This document shows, one piece after another, positions 7,785 to 15,727 of a stretch of 64,000 nt of DNA. A program made the translations under genes and the position numbers. The DNA comes from Candidatus Latescibacterota bacterium. GTDB lineage: Bacteria; Latescibacterota; UBA2968; UBA8231. How positions within the stretch are numbered: the stretch's first letter is position 1; each line of letters opens with the position of its first letter. The stretch covers positions 62,001 through 126,000 of the forward strand of contig JAJEFJ010000082.1 of assembly GCA_022820485.1 (NCBI GenBank), given 5' to 3'. The notes beneath the pieces are model-generated. The model did not search any database, had not been told where the DNA came from, and was given only the letters and a program-made list of their open reading frames with translations.

Positions 7785-8906
7785 ATGCGCTACGCACCCA
7801 AGATAGCCCTCGCACTGGCCAGCTTAGTCATTGGGATTGCGCTGTGCGAGTTGGCGTTGAGCTTCTTGCATCCGCAGCTCTTCCGCCGGCCCCCGGTCTG
7901 GCGCTACGACCGCGAACTGGGTTGGAGCCACATCCCGGACCGCGTCGGCCGCTTGGTCACTCCGGAGTTCGACGTGGAAATGCGGATCAACAGCATTGGG
8001 TTGCGCGATCGCGAGTTCGCGGATGCAAAGGCCGCGGGCGTCCGTCGTGTGGCCCTGTTCGGCGACTCATTTGTCGAGGGGTGGGGCGTTCCCATAGAAG
8101 CCGCGGTCAGCCGTCAACTCGAAGCCTGTCTCCGGTGTGAGGGGGCCGCAGTGGAGGTGGCTAACTTCGGGGTGGCTGGCTACGGCACCGATCAAGCCTT
8201 GTTGTTTTTCGAGCAACAAGGACCGCGATTTAAGGCCGATGAGGTGGTGCTATTTTTTTACGGCAACGACCTGTGGAATAATGCTTCGCGCCGGGGCATT
8301 GGTGCCGAGCGGGGCTTCAAGCCTTACTTCCGGGTGCGGAATAACGGGCAGCTTGCGCTCGCGGGCGTCCCGGTAAAGGAGTCGAGTTTTTGGCGACAGC
8401 CCGCGGATTCTTTGCCCCTTACGGTGCGATTGGAACGTTACTTTTCGCAGCACTGGCACTTGTACCGGCTGGTGCAAAAGGCGTGGCAGCCGGAGGTACC
8501 GCGCGGGCAGCAGCAGGATTTTTACGCGGGTCTGTACGGCGCAGAGGCGCGCTTTGCCCCGGCTTGGGAACTGACAGGCCGCATCCTCGCGGCCTTTAAG
8601 CACAGCGTTGAGCAACACGATGCACGCTTAACCGTTGTGTACGTGCCGTCGATCGTCCAAGTGGAAGAGGACAACTGGCGCACCAAGCGCGAGCTATACG
8701 GCCTGATCGGCGAGTTTGACCTGAGCAAGCCCAATGTTAGGCTAGCCGGTTTTGCCGAGGAGTACGGATTCGCGCTGATTGACTTGCTCGACGAGTTCAG
8801 GGCAAAGGCCCAAACCCAAACCCTGTATTGGCGCGATAGCCACTGGAACGCGGCCGGCCACGCCTTGGCGGCCGAGCGGCTCTGCGCGCATCTGCGGAGG
8901 CCCTAG
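7785..8906 (+). CDS. SGNH/GDSL-like hydrolase or acyl-group enzyme with N-terminal anchor
   Basis: A 373-residue protein with an N-terminal membrane anchor (IALALASLVIGIALCELAL). It then shows the SGNH blocks: FGDSFVEGWG (nucleophile Ser), NFGVAGYG, FYGNDL (Asn) and a late DSHWNAAGH with the Asp/His pair. Likely an extracytoplasmic esterase or O-acyl-modifying enzyme of a surface glycan; the substrate is unknown. ATG 7785 is chosen because it begins the signal-anchor; the track start 33 codons earlier has no such feature. A weak TTGACA lies at 7717-7722. It is followed after 3 nt by the YfhO-like gene. Confidence 0.72.
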   Translation: MRYAPKIALALASLVIGIALCELALSFLHPQLFRRPPVWRYDRELGWSHIPDRVGRLVTPEFDVEMRINSIGLRDREFADAKAAGVRRVALFGDSFVEGWGVPIEAAVSRQLEACLRCEGAAVEVANFGVAGYGTDQALLFFEQQGPRFKADEVVLFFYGNDLWNNASRRGIGAERGFKPYFRVRNNGQLALAGVPVKESSFWRQPADSLPLTVRLERYFSQHWHLYRLVQKAWQPEVPRGQQQDFYAGLYGAEARFAPAWELTGRILAAFKHSVEQHDARLTVVYVPSIVQVEEDNWRTKRELYGLIGEFDLSKPNVRLAGFAEEYGFALIDLLDEFRAKAQTQTLYWRDSHWNAAGHALAAERLCAHLRRP

Positions 8907-8909
8907 GCC

Positions 8910-11273
8910 GTGGAGTGGCGCAAGGATCTAGGTGCGGTGGGGCTGCTGGGGGCGGCGGTCGCCATTTTCTTTTGGCCGGCCACGGTGCTAGAGGGGGCGT
9001 TTTTTGTGCAGGACGTGATGGTGCAAAACCACCCGTTCCGCGACTTTTTCGCCCGCGCCCTCCGCGAGGGGCAATTGCCGCTGTGGAATGCGGCCATCAA
9101 CTGCGGCTTTCCCCTGTTTGCCGAAGGCCAGGCTGGGCCGCTGTATCCGCCCAATGTGATTTTGGCGTTGCTGTTGCCCACTTGGGCCGCGCTCAACTGG
9201 AACATTGTCTTGCACTTGTGGTTAGCGGGTGCGGGCATGTACGCGCTGGTGCGTGCTTTTGGCGCAGTGCGACCGGCTGCGCTGTGTGCGGGGCTTTGCT
9301 ATGCCCTGAGCGGGTACATGGTCGTGCGGGCCATGTCGCCCAACTTTATCGCTGTGTGCGCTTGGTTGCCGCTGCTGTTTTGGCTCGTTGATCGCATCCT
9401 GAATCGAGGGCGCTTTTTTTACGTGCTGCTCTTTGCCTTGGTGATTGGCTTGCAACTGCTGGCTGGCCATCCCCAAGCTGCCCTGTACGGGGCTGTTGCG
9501 GTCGCGGGCTACTGGCTCTATCGAAGCTGGGTTCAGGGGGCGGGGTGGGTCGCTTGGCTGACGCTGGTCGGCGCATTCGTACTAGGCGCGGCTCTCGCCG
9601 CGGTCCAATTGGTACCTACTGCCGAATTAGTGCAGCTATCCAATCGCGGAGTTGGCCTGTCGTGGGCCAGCTTTGTGGCGATGTCGCTGCCGCCCGAGCG
9701 GCTGGCTACCTTGTTGTGGCCCAACTTCTTCGGCAATTCGGCGCACGGCACGTACGGGAGTCGGGAGATAGGGTTCTTCATCCAGCTCTGCACTTACGTC
9801 GGCGTGGTGCCTCTGTTGTTGGCTTGGGCGGCCCTGCGCGAGCGGCGGGACGGCCAAGTTGGTTTTTTTGCCGTGCTTGCCCTCGTTGGGCTAGTGCTCG
9901 CATTGGGCAAATACACGGCCATCTTCTCTTTCTTCCATCAAATTCCAGGGTTTAGCCTGTTCCGCATCCCAACGCGCTTTTTGTTGTGGTTTGCCGTGGG
10001 AGCATCCGTGCTCTGCGGCCTCGGCCTCGACCAAGTGTTGCGCCGCGAGCGTCCTCGGCCCGCGAATGGTTGGTTGTTGGCTGCGGTCCTCGGTGCAGCT
10101 AGTGTAGGTCTGCTATGGGCTAGCGGAGTTGCGCTCTTTGGGGACGGTTCAGAACCAACGCGCTACATCCACCATTTGCACGGCGACGGTCTGCGGCTCG
10201 TAGGAGCGTTGATAATCGGAGCGTGGCTGCTCGGTCGGCGGGCGCGGCGAGCCGCAGCGTGGGCTGCGCCCGTGGTCATTTTTGCCGAGCTGTACAGCTT
10301 TGGCGCGGATTTTAACGGTACCATAGAGCCAACTGCGTACACCGAGACTCCGGCAACGGCCCGCGAGATTTTGGCCGACCACACGGCTGTTGCGCCGCCG
10401 CGGATCGTCAGCTTGGTCAACGAGCGGAACTCGCCATTTGACTGGCACGGGGGATGGGCCTACGACTTGGAGTCCTATCGGCGCTATAACGAGACCTTGC
10501 GGATGTATTCAGGGGGGCTGTACGGTGTGGCCAACGCGCTGCCGGGGTGGAGTCCGCTGCATCTGTATCGCCACGGGGAGTTCGCTCGCGGTTATCCGGC
10601 GTTTGCCGCTTTGGCTGGCGTGGAATACGCGGTGCGCTACAGTCGCGATGGGGGCTTTGACGTGCAGCGTCTGCCCACGGCCTTGCCACGCGCGTATGTA
10701 GTGGGCCAATTCCACCTCGCCACCAGCCCGCGAGCCGGACTGAGTTATATGGCTCGCGGGTTTCCCATGCGGCGCGAAGTAGTATTGGAGGAAGCGCCAA
10801 CCGCCTCGATTGGGCTGGGCGGCGCGGCGCAGATTGTCCGCTACGAGGATGAGGAAGTCGCCGTGGACCTCACTGACTCGGCTGGGGGGATTTTGGTTTT
10901 GAGTGATACGTATTATCCAGGGTGGCGGGCCTTTGTCGATGGGGTTGAGCGCCCGATTCTGCGCGCCAATCACGTGTTCCGCGCCGTAGTGATCCCAGCC
11001 GGGACGCAAGAGGTCGTCTTTTCGTACGAGCCGGATAGTTTCCGCTATGGTTTGCTGGTTAGCGTGGCTGCGGTCGCGCTCTGGCTGGGATTGGCTTGGG
11101 GCGGTCGGCGGCTGATCTTGCCGCCGGTGCAGGACCTACCAGCGAATGCAGGGGCGCAGTGGAGGGTCCGGGCCGCGCTGGGAGCTTTGGTTTTCGTACT
11201 CCACGCAATAGCCACGCAGGGGCATTTGTGGAGCGAGTGGCTCGAACGCCTGCGGCTAGGGGCTGGGTCGTGA
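8910..11273 (+). CDS. YfhO-like multispanning membrane protein
   Basis: A 787-residue integral membrane protein with about a dozen hydrophobic helices and a soluble C-terminal region before a last helix. The motifs LWNAAINCGFPLFAEGQAGPL early on, and LVLSDTYYPGWRAFVDG late, are typical of the YfhO family (PF09586), relatives of lipid-sugar-dependent glycosyltransferases. The GTG start has GGAGG 9 nt upstream. It is sandwiched between the SGNH gene and the DUF2723 gene, with a GTGA overlap to the latter. This suggests a three-gene unit modifying surface glycans or glycoproteins. Confidence 0.82.
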   Translation: MEWRKDLGAVGLLGAAVAIFFWPATVLEGAFFVQDVMVQNHPFRDFFARALREGQLPLWNAAINCGFPLFAEGQAGPLYPPNVILALLLPTWAALNWNIVLHLWLAGAGMYALVRAFGAVRPAALCAGLCYALSGYMVVRAMSPNFIAVCAWLPLLFWLVDRILNRGRFFYVLLFALVIGLQLLAGHPQAALYGAVAVAGYWLYRSWVQGAGWVAWLTLVGAFVLGAALAAVQLVPTAELVQLSNRGVGLSWASFVAMSLPPERLATLLWPNFFGNSAHGTYGSREIGFFIQLCTYVGVVPLLLAWAALRERRDGQVGFFAVLALVGLVLALGKYTAIFSFFHQIPGFSLFRIPTRFLLWFAVGASVLCGLGLDQVLRRERPRPANGWLLAAVLGAASVGLLWASGVALFGDGSEPTRYIHHLHGDGLRLVGALIIGAWLLGRRARRAAAWAAPVVIFAELYSFGADFNGTIEPTAYTETPATAREILADHTAVAPPRIVSLVNERNSPFDWHGGWAYDLESYRRYNETLRMYSGGLYGVANALPGWSPLHLYRHGEFARGYPAFAALAGVEYAVRYSRDGGFDVQRLPTALPRAYVVGQFHLATSPRAGLSYMARGFPMRREVVLEEAPTASIGLGGAAQIVRYEDEEVAVDLTDSAGGILVLSDTYYPGWRAFVDGVERPILRANHVFRAVVIPAGTQEVVFSYEPDSFRYGLLVSVAAVALWLGLAWGGRRLILPPVQDLPANAGAQWRVRAALGALVFVLHAIATQGHLWSEWLERLRLGAGS

Positions 11274-13114
11274 CGGCTAAGATTGTCGGGATGGCCGCAG
11301 GGATCGCCGCATTCGCGGTCTATGGGATGACGCTGTGCCCGACCGTGTACGTAGAGGGGAGCGGCGAACTGATCGGTGCGGCCTATAGGTTGGGGACGGC
11401 GCATCCGACTGGGTATCCCCTGTTTTGCCTTGGCAGCCGCTTGCTGGTACTGATGCTGCCGTGGGTTAGTCCGGCCGTGGCGATTAATGCCGCATCGGCG
11501 CTGTTTGCCGCGGCCTGTTGTGGGGCCTTGGCGGCCGTACTCTACGGGCGCGGGCTGCGGCCTGTGGTGGCCTTGGCCACGGCCTTGGCGTTAGCGTTCT
11601 CGCGCACTTTTTGGTCCCAAGCCGTCATCGCCGAAGTCTATGGCTTGGCCTTGTTGCTGGTGGTTTTGGTTCTGGCCCAAGCCCGTAGAGTGTGTGAGAG
11701 CAAGGAGCCGCGCCAAGTGCTCCTCTTGGGCTGGCTCATGGGCTTGGGGCTGACGGCTCACTTGATGCAGGTGCTCATTTGGCCGGGCGTGGTCGCGGTC
11801 TTAGCTTGGCGCTGGCCTGCGCTTTGGCGTCGGCCCTTGTTGCTGGCACAGGGGATGCTCGCTGTGCTGGGTGGGTACAGCTTGGTGGCGTACTTACCGC
11901 TGCGCAATGGCCGGGGCGCGGGGTTTCACTGGGGGCCACTCGACGACCTAACAGCCCTGTGGCAACACTTGAGCGGTGCGCTATATCGCTCGTCGTTTTT
12001 TTCTTTGCCCTTAGAGGGTATGCTGCTCAACACCCAGCGCTGGCTGGTGCAGGCAGCAGGCGAGTTCCACCTCGTATTAGTGCCGTTGGTTGCTTGGGGA
12101 GGGTGGATGGCTTGGTGCCGCGATCGCAGTGCGTTCGTCTTGGTCGGGGGGGCAATCGCTTGTAATTTGATCGCTGCGCTCAACTACCACCGCGATCCCA
12201 ATGGCTTGCCAGTGTTTTATTTGCTTAGCGTAGTGGGATTGGCGGTGTGGTTGGGCATGGGGTTGGACGCGCTGGCTAGTCGGGTGCGGCCGCTCGTCTC
12301 AATGCCGCTTGCCGCGCTCGTCGTCGCCTTGGTACTAACCGCGCACTACGAGGACTCCGACCGCAGCGAAAATTGGGTTGCCGATCGCTATGGCCGCGAC
12401 ATTCTCGCCGACTTGCCCGAGGGCGCGATTCTAATTGTCGAGGGGGACGATGCGGCCTTTGTGCTCGACTACCTGTTGCGGATAGAGGGATTGCGCCCGG
12501 ATGTGACTTTGTACAACCGCATGGGACGGGGGACGGATGTACTTGCTTGGAGCGAGTACTCGCTGCCGCGACTAAAGCAGGAGCGGCTGCGCTGGCGCCG
12601 CGAGGCCGCATTGGCCCGAGAGGGAAGACCTCTTTTTTATTTTGTTCCGCGCCGCTCGCCGATTTCGGGATGGGTGTTTGTACCTGCGGGCTTGGTCTAT
12701 CGCTTGCAGGCATCCGCCGACAGCACTGGAACTGCCCCGCAGATCGAGATGGGCAATGCGTTGGCCACTGGCTTTTTCCGCGATCCTTGGGTGCGAAAGA
12801 TCCAGAGTAATTATTATTTTATGGCCGGTGAGGAGCGTATGTGGGATGGGGATCAGGCCGCGGCGGCCGCCGCGTACGAGCAGGCCGCGGCCATTGCTTT
12901 CGACTCGCGCACCGCGCGCTTTAATGTGGCGCTTAAGTTGTTTGAAGTTGGCGAGTTGGATCGCGCGATGGATCATGCAGCGGCCGCGGCGGCCATCGAC
13001 CCTTGGCAGCCTACTCCCTATCGCTTGATGGCGCACATCGAGCGAGAACAGGGCCGCTATGACGAGGCGCGCCGACTGCTCGAAAAGGCTAATCAGCTAG
13101 GGACAATGCCTTGA
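11270..13114 (+). CDS. DUF2723-type membrane glycosyltransferase-like protein with C-terminal TPR
   Basis: A 614-residue protein. The N-terminal part is multispanning and carries AHPTGYPLF and FSRTFWSQAVIAEVYGL, which are hallmarks of the DUF2723 family (PF11028; related to protein O-mannosyl-type transferases). A soluble region follows (DLPEGAILIVEGDDAAF...), and the end has TPR-like repeats (AAAYEQAAAIAFDS; YDEARRLLEKAN). I set the start at GTG 11270, overlapping the upstream stop. The track start at 11096 would run back through the YfhO gene in another frame. Probably transfers sugar to exported protein or glycan; the acceptor is unknown. Confidence 0.82.
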   Translation: MTAKIVGMAAGIAAFAVYGMTLCPTVYVEGSGELIGAAYRLGTAHPTGYPLFCLGSRLLVLMLPWVSPAVAINAASALFAAACCGALAAVLYGRGLRPVVALATALALAFSRTFWSQAVIAEVYGLALLLVVLVLAQARRVCESKEPRQVLLLGWLMGLGLTAHLMQVLIWPGVVAVLAWRWPALWRRPLLLAQGMLAVLGGYSLVAYLPLRNGRGAGFHWGPLDDLTALWQHLSGALYRSSFFSLPLEGMLLNTQRWLVQAAGEFHLVLVPLVAWGGWMAWCRDRSAFVLVGGAIACNLIAALNYHRDPNGLPVFYLLSVVGLAVWLGMGLDALASRVRPLVSMPLAALVVALVLTAHYEDSDRSENWVADRYGRDILADLPEGAILIVEGDDAAFVLDYLLRIEGLRPDVTLYNRMGRGTDVLAWSEYSLPRLKQERLRWRREAALAREGRPLFYFVPRRSPISGWVFVPAGLVYRLQASADSTGTAPQIEMGNALATGFFRDPWVRKIQSNYYFMAGEERMWDGDQAAAAAAYEQAAAIAFDSRTARFNVALKLFEVGELDRAMDHAAAAAAIDPWQPTPYRLMAHIEREQGRYDEARRLLEKANQLGTMP

Positions 13115-13203
13115 CTAGGTTGCATGGTCCGTCCTTTTTCTGGCCGATTGGCAGACCAATAGTGCGCTTGTTTTTATAGATTAATGAGGGTCTAAAGCGG
13201 CGA

Positions 13204-14622
13204 TTGAGTATGCAAACCTTATTCCACGACGAAGTGGTGCCTGTTCCGCGTGTGCCTCACAGCGGTCCGGCCCGGGCGGACCTACAGCGGCGCTTTGCCC
13301 AGCGGCTGCAAGTCAACCCGCAGCTGAGCCGTAAGTTGGTGTCATATCAAGGGAATAAAGAGGCCGTTGGGTTCCGCTGGCTGAAGTACAAAGAAGGGTT
13401 TTCTACCGCGCTCGTCCGCCAGTTCATTGAGCGCGGGCAGGGAACGCAGGTGTTGGACCCGTTTTCAGGGGCTGGGACGACGGCGTTGACAGCGATGGGC
13501 ATGGGGATTCCGGCTACGGGCATAGAAATTTTACCGCTCGGCACCTTGGCCGCGCAGACCGTTGCGTATGCCGCCAATGGACTGCCGCTCTCCGCGTTTC
13601 GCACCGCTGCTCACGCCTTGCTGCACGCCATTGCCGAAGGCAGCGACGATGGCCAGTATGCGCTGGCCCACGTTCCCATTACACAGGGAGCTTTCCCGGT
13701 TGATACGGACCGCGAGATCGCTCGCGCCCGCCAGTTCATCGCCACGCTGACGGATCCGGCCTTAGGGACCGCATTAAACCTCGCTTGCCTGAGCGTCTTG
13801 GAAGAAGTCAGCTACACCCGCAAAGACGGCCAGTTCTTGCGGTGGGATTCGCGCTCGGGGCGCACGGTTTCCACCAAGCTGAACAAGGGGCCGCTACCGT
13901 CGTTTGCCACGGCCCTTGCTCGGCGTCTCCAGCAGATGATGCAGGATTTCCCCCTGCTGGAAGCGCACTATGCCGGGCCGCTTCCAACTTTCATCACGGG
14001 TTCTAGTTTGACCGAATTACAAAAATTGGCTACCGGCCAGTTCGATTGCGTCGTTACTTCGCCGCCCTATGCCAATCGCTACGACTATACGCGGACGTAT
14101 GCGCTTGAGTTGGTCTATATGGGCTACGACGACGCGCAGATCAAGGCGTTACGGCAGGCCCTATTATCGGCAACAGTGGAAAACCGCTGTAAGCGCACTC
14201 TACTACATGCTGCTTGGGAGGATGTGCCGGCCCTCGAGCGCGTCTTTGGTATGGTGGATCAGCAAGCGGCTTTGCAGGAGGTCCTCGCTATATTGCGCGA
14301 CCGCGCCGCCGAGCTAAGCAATCGCAATGTGATTACCTTGCTGGAAAACTACTTTACGGAAATGGCCGTCATCGTGTATGAATTGGGCCGCGTCGTACGC
14401 TCCGGGGGTCGCGTATTCATGGTCAACGACAACGTGCGCTATCACGGTGAAGAGGTCCCGGTTGATTTGATTTTATCGGATTTTGCCGAGCAGTGCGGCT
14501 TTCATTGCGCCGCGATATGGATGTTGAAGCGCGGCAAGGGCAATTCTAGCCAGCAGATGGGCCGTTTTGGTCGGCGCGAGATCAGGAAGTGCGTGTACGA
14601 ATGGGTCAAAGTCGATGAATGA
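13204..14622 (+). CDS. DNA methyltransferase (N4-cytosine/N6-adenine type)
   Basis: A 472-residue amino-methyltransferase. The AdoMet motif I (DPFSGAGTT) is at about residues 85-93 and catalytic motif IV (TSPPYANRYDYTR) starts near 285. The space between them is large enough to hold target-recognition sequence. TSPPY is usual for N4-cytosine enzymes. The start is TTG 13204 or ATG 13210; neither has a well-placed ribosome site. An ATTGG-N4-CCAAT inverted repeat lies at 13147-13160. Its last 8 nt overlap the next gene, a putative nuclease, so this is probably the modification half of a type II restriction-modification pair. Confidence 0.82.
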   Translation: MSMQTLFHDEVVPVPRVPHSGPARADLQRRFAQRLQVNPQLSRKLVSYQGNKEAVGFRWLKYKEGFSTALVRQFIERGQGTQVLDPFSGAGTTALTAMGMGIPATGIEILPLGTLAAQTVAYAANGLPLSAFRTAAHALLHAIAEGSDDGQYALAHVPITQGAFPVDTDREIARARQFIATLTDPALGTALNLACLSVLEEVSYTRKDGQFLRWDSRSGRTVSTKLNKGPLPSFATALARRLQQMMQDFPLLEAHYAGPLPTFITGSSLTELQKLATGQFDCVVTSPPYANRYDYTRTYALELVYMGYDDAQIKALRQALLSATVENRCKRTLLHAAWEDVPALERVFGMVDQQAALQEVLAILRDRAAELSNRNVITLLENYFTEMAVIVYELGRVVRSGGRVFMVNDNVRYHGEEVPVDLILSDFAEQCGFHCAAIWMLKRGKGNSSQQMGRFGRREIRKCVYEWVKVDE

Positions 14623-15259
14623 CGCACAATTTAGCAGTGCTCAAGCCCGAGCGTTGATCTTGTCGAAGGCCATCAAGCGCCGAGATGACGTGCGCGTCCG
14701 CACGTTGATTGATGATTTTGCGGGCGCGTTAGATTACGAAGGATATGGGTTGGAAGAACTCGCAATCTCTGGTAAAGCGTGGGTATGCGTCAAGCAGTTA
14801 CAGATCGAGCCGAGAATGGTCTTTGCCCATCCAGACATGCTGCAGCAACATCCCGAGACTTCGTTGTATTATCGCGGGATCGCGACTTTGTCTCTAAAGC
14901 GGGTGAGTAGTACCGTCCGCATGGCCTACGGGTCTGAGCCTGATATTGTGTTTGAAAAATACGACGAGCAGACGCAGAATTGGGCCTTGGAAGTGACGAT
15001 TGAGATCAAGGGGGGAATGGACCCGGCCGGTGCCCTAGAGCGGTTGGGGGCCATCAAGAAAAGCTTCGATCAAACTCCGGCCCGGGTGGAAAATATCGCC
15101 ATACTGGGCGTAGTCACGCCTGCGATGCGTGCAGAGTTAGATCAAATGAGGATAGTGGATTTCGACCTGTATGAGGTGGTCCACTCCAAGAAAGGGTGGG
15201 ACCGGTTTGTGGAGGAGTTGTTCTATCACAAACTGCGGTTGCTACCATGGAAAAATTAA
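14615..15259 (+). CDS. Putative type II restriction endonuclease (PD-(D/E)XK, XcyI-like)
   Basis: A 214-residue protein with a likely PD-(D/E)XK active site. Asp110 is in SEPDIVFEKYD, followed by Glu130 and Lys132 in VTIEIKGG. SLYYRGIATLSLKRV upstream reminds me of the XcyI endonuclease family (CCCGGG cutters), but I cannot verify that without a search. The start is ATG 14615, which overlaps the methyltransferase stop; the track start inside the methyltransferase is less likely. The position right after a methyltransferase is the strongest support for the restriction role. Confidence 0.62.
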   Translation: MNDAQFSSAQARALILSKAIKRRDDVRVRTLIDDFAGALDYEGYGLEELAISGKAWVCVKQLQIEPRMVFAHPDMLQQHPETSLYYRGIATLSLKRVSSTVRMAYGSEPDIVFEKYDEQTQNWALEVTIEIKGGMDPAGALERLGAIKKSFDQTPARVENIAILGVVTPAMRAELDQMRIVDFDLYEVVHSKKGWDRFVEELFYHKLRLLPWKN

Positions 15260-15711
15260 GACGCATACTCGATCCGAATAAGGTCGTCCTAAATCTTGCG
15301 GCGCAGCGCAACTTTGACGCCATCCGCGAACTGGCTAATGTGCTGTGGCAAGACGAGGTCGTGCCCGACCAGAAGCGCTTGATCGCATCCCTGATTCGGC
15401 GCGAGCAACAGGCCTCTACGGGCATTGGCAAGGGTGTGGCCGTACCTCACGCACACGAGGACGGGATCCAGCGCCAGCTCTTGGCCATCGGCATCTCGCC
15501 GGCTGGCATTGACTTTGGCGCACCCGATGGCCAGCCTGTCCACATCATCGCGCTATTGGTCACGCCCCTCAAACATCAAAAACAGCACATGGCGCTGCTG
15601 GCGGCCCTGTCGCAGCGCTTGCAGCAAGAGGAAGTGCGCCAGCGCTTGCTGCAAGCGGCTGATGCAGCCGAGGTCGTCGATATCTTCACGGGCGACCCAC
15701 CCTCGGGTTGA
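15247..15711 (+). CDS. ptsN: PTS EIIA protein, PtsN-like (EIIA-Ntr/fructose type)
   Basis: A 154-residue single-domain EIIA. The signature STGIGKGVAVPHAH carries the phosphoryl-accepting His68, and HIIALLVTPLKHQKQHMALLAALS is the standard C-terminal block. No IIB or IIC is fused or adjacent, so this is a regulatory PtsN-type protein rather than part of a transporter. ATG 15247 starts inside the last codons of the endonuclease gene (13-nt overlap). Its place between restriction and helicase genes is odd and may reflect simple read-through arrangement. Confidence 0.85.
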   Translation: MEKLRRILDPNKVVLNLAAQRNFDAIRELANVLWQDEVVPDQKRLIASLIRREQQASTGIGKGVAVPHAHEDGIQRQLLAIGISPAGIDFGAPDGQPVHIIALLVTPLKHQKQHMALLAALSQRLQQEEVRQRLLQAADAAEVVDIFTGDPPSG

Positions 15712-15727
15712 GCGCAGCGCAGAAATC

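Noticed and set aside
13147-13160. ATTGG-N4-CCAAT inverted repeat as a restriction-controller (C-box) site
   Set aside because: Too short and single, and no controller-protein gene is present; noted only within the methyltransferase entry.
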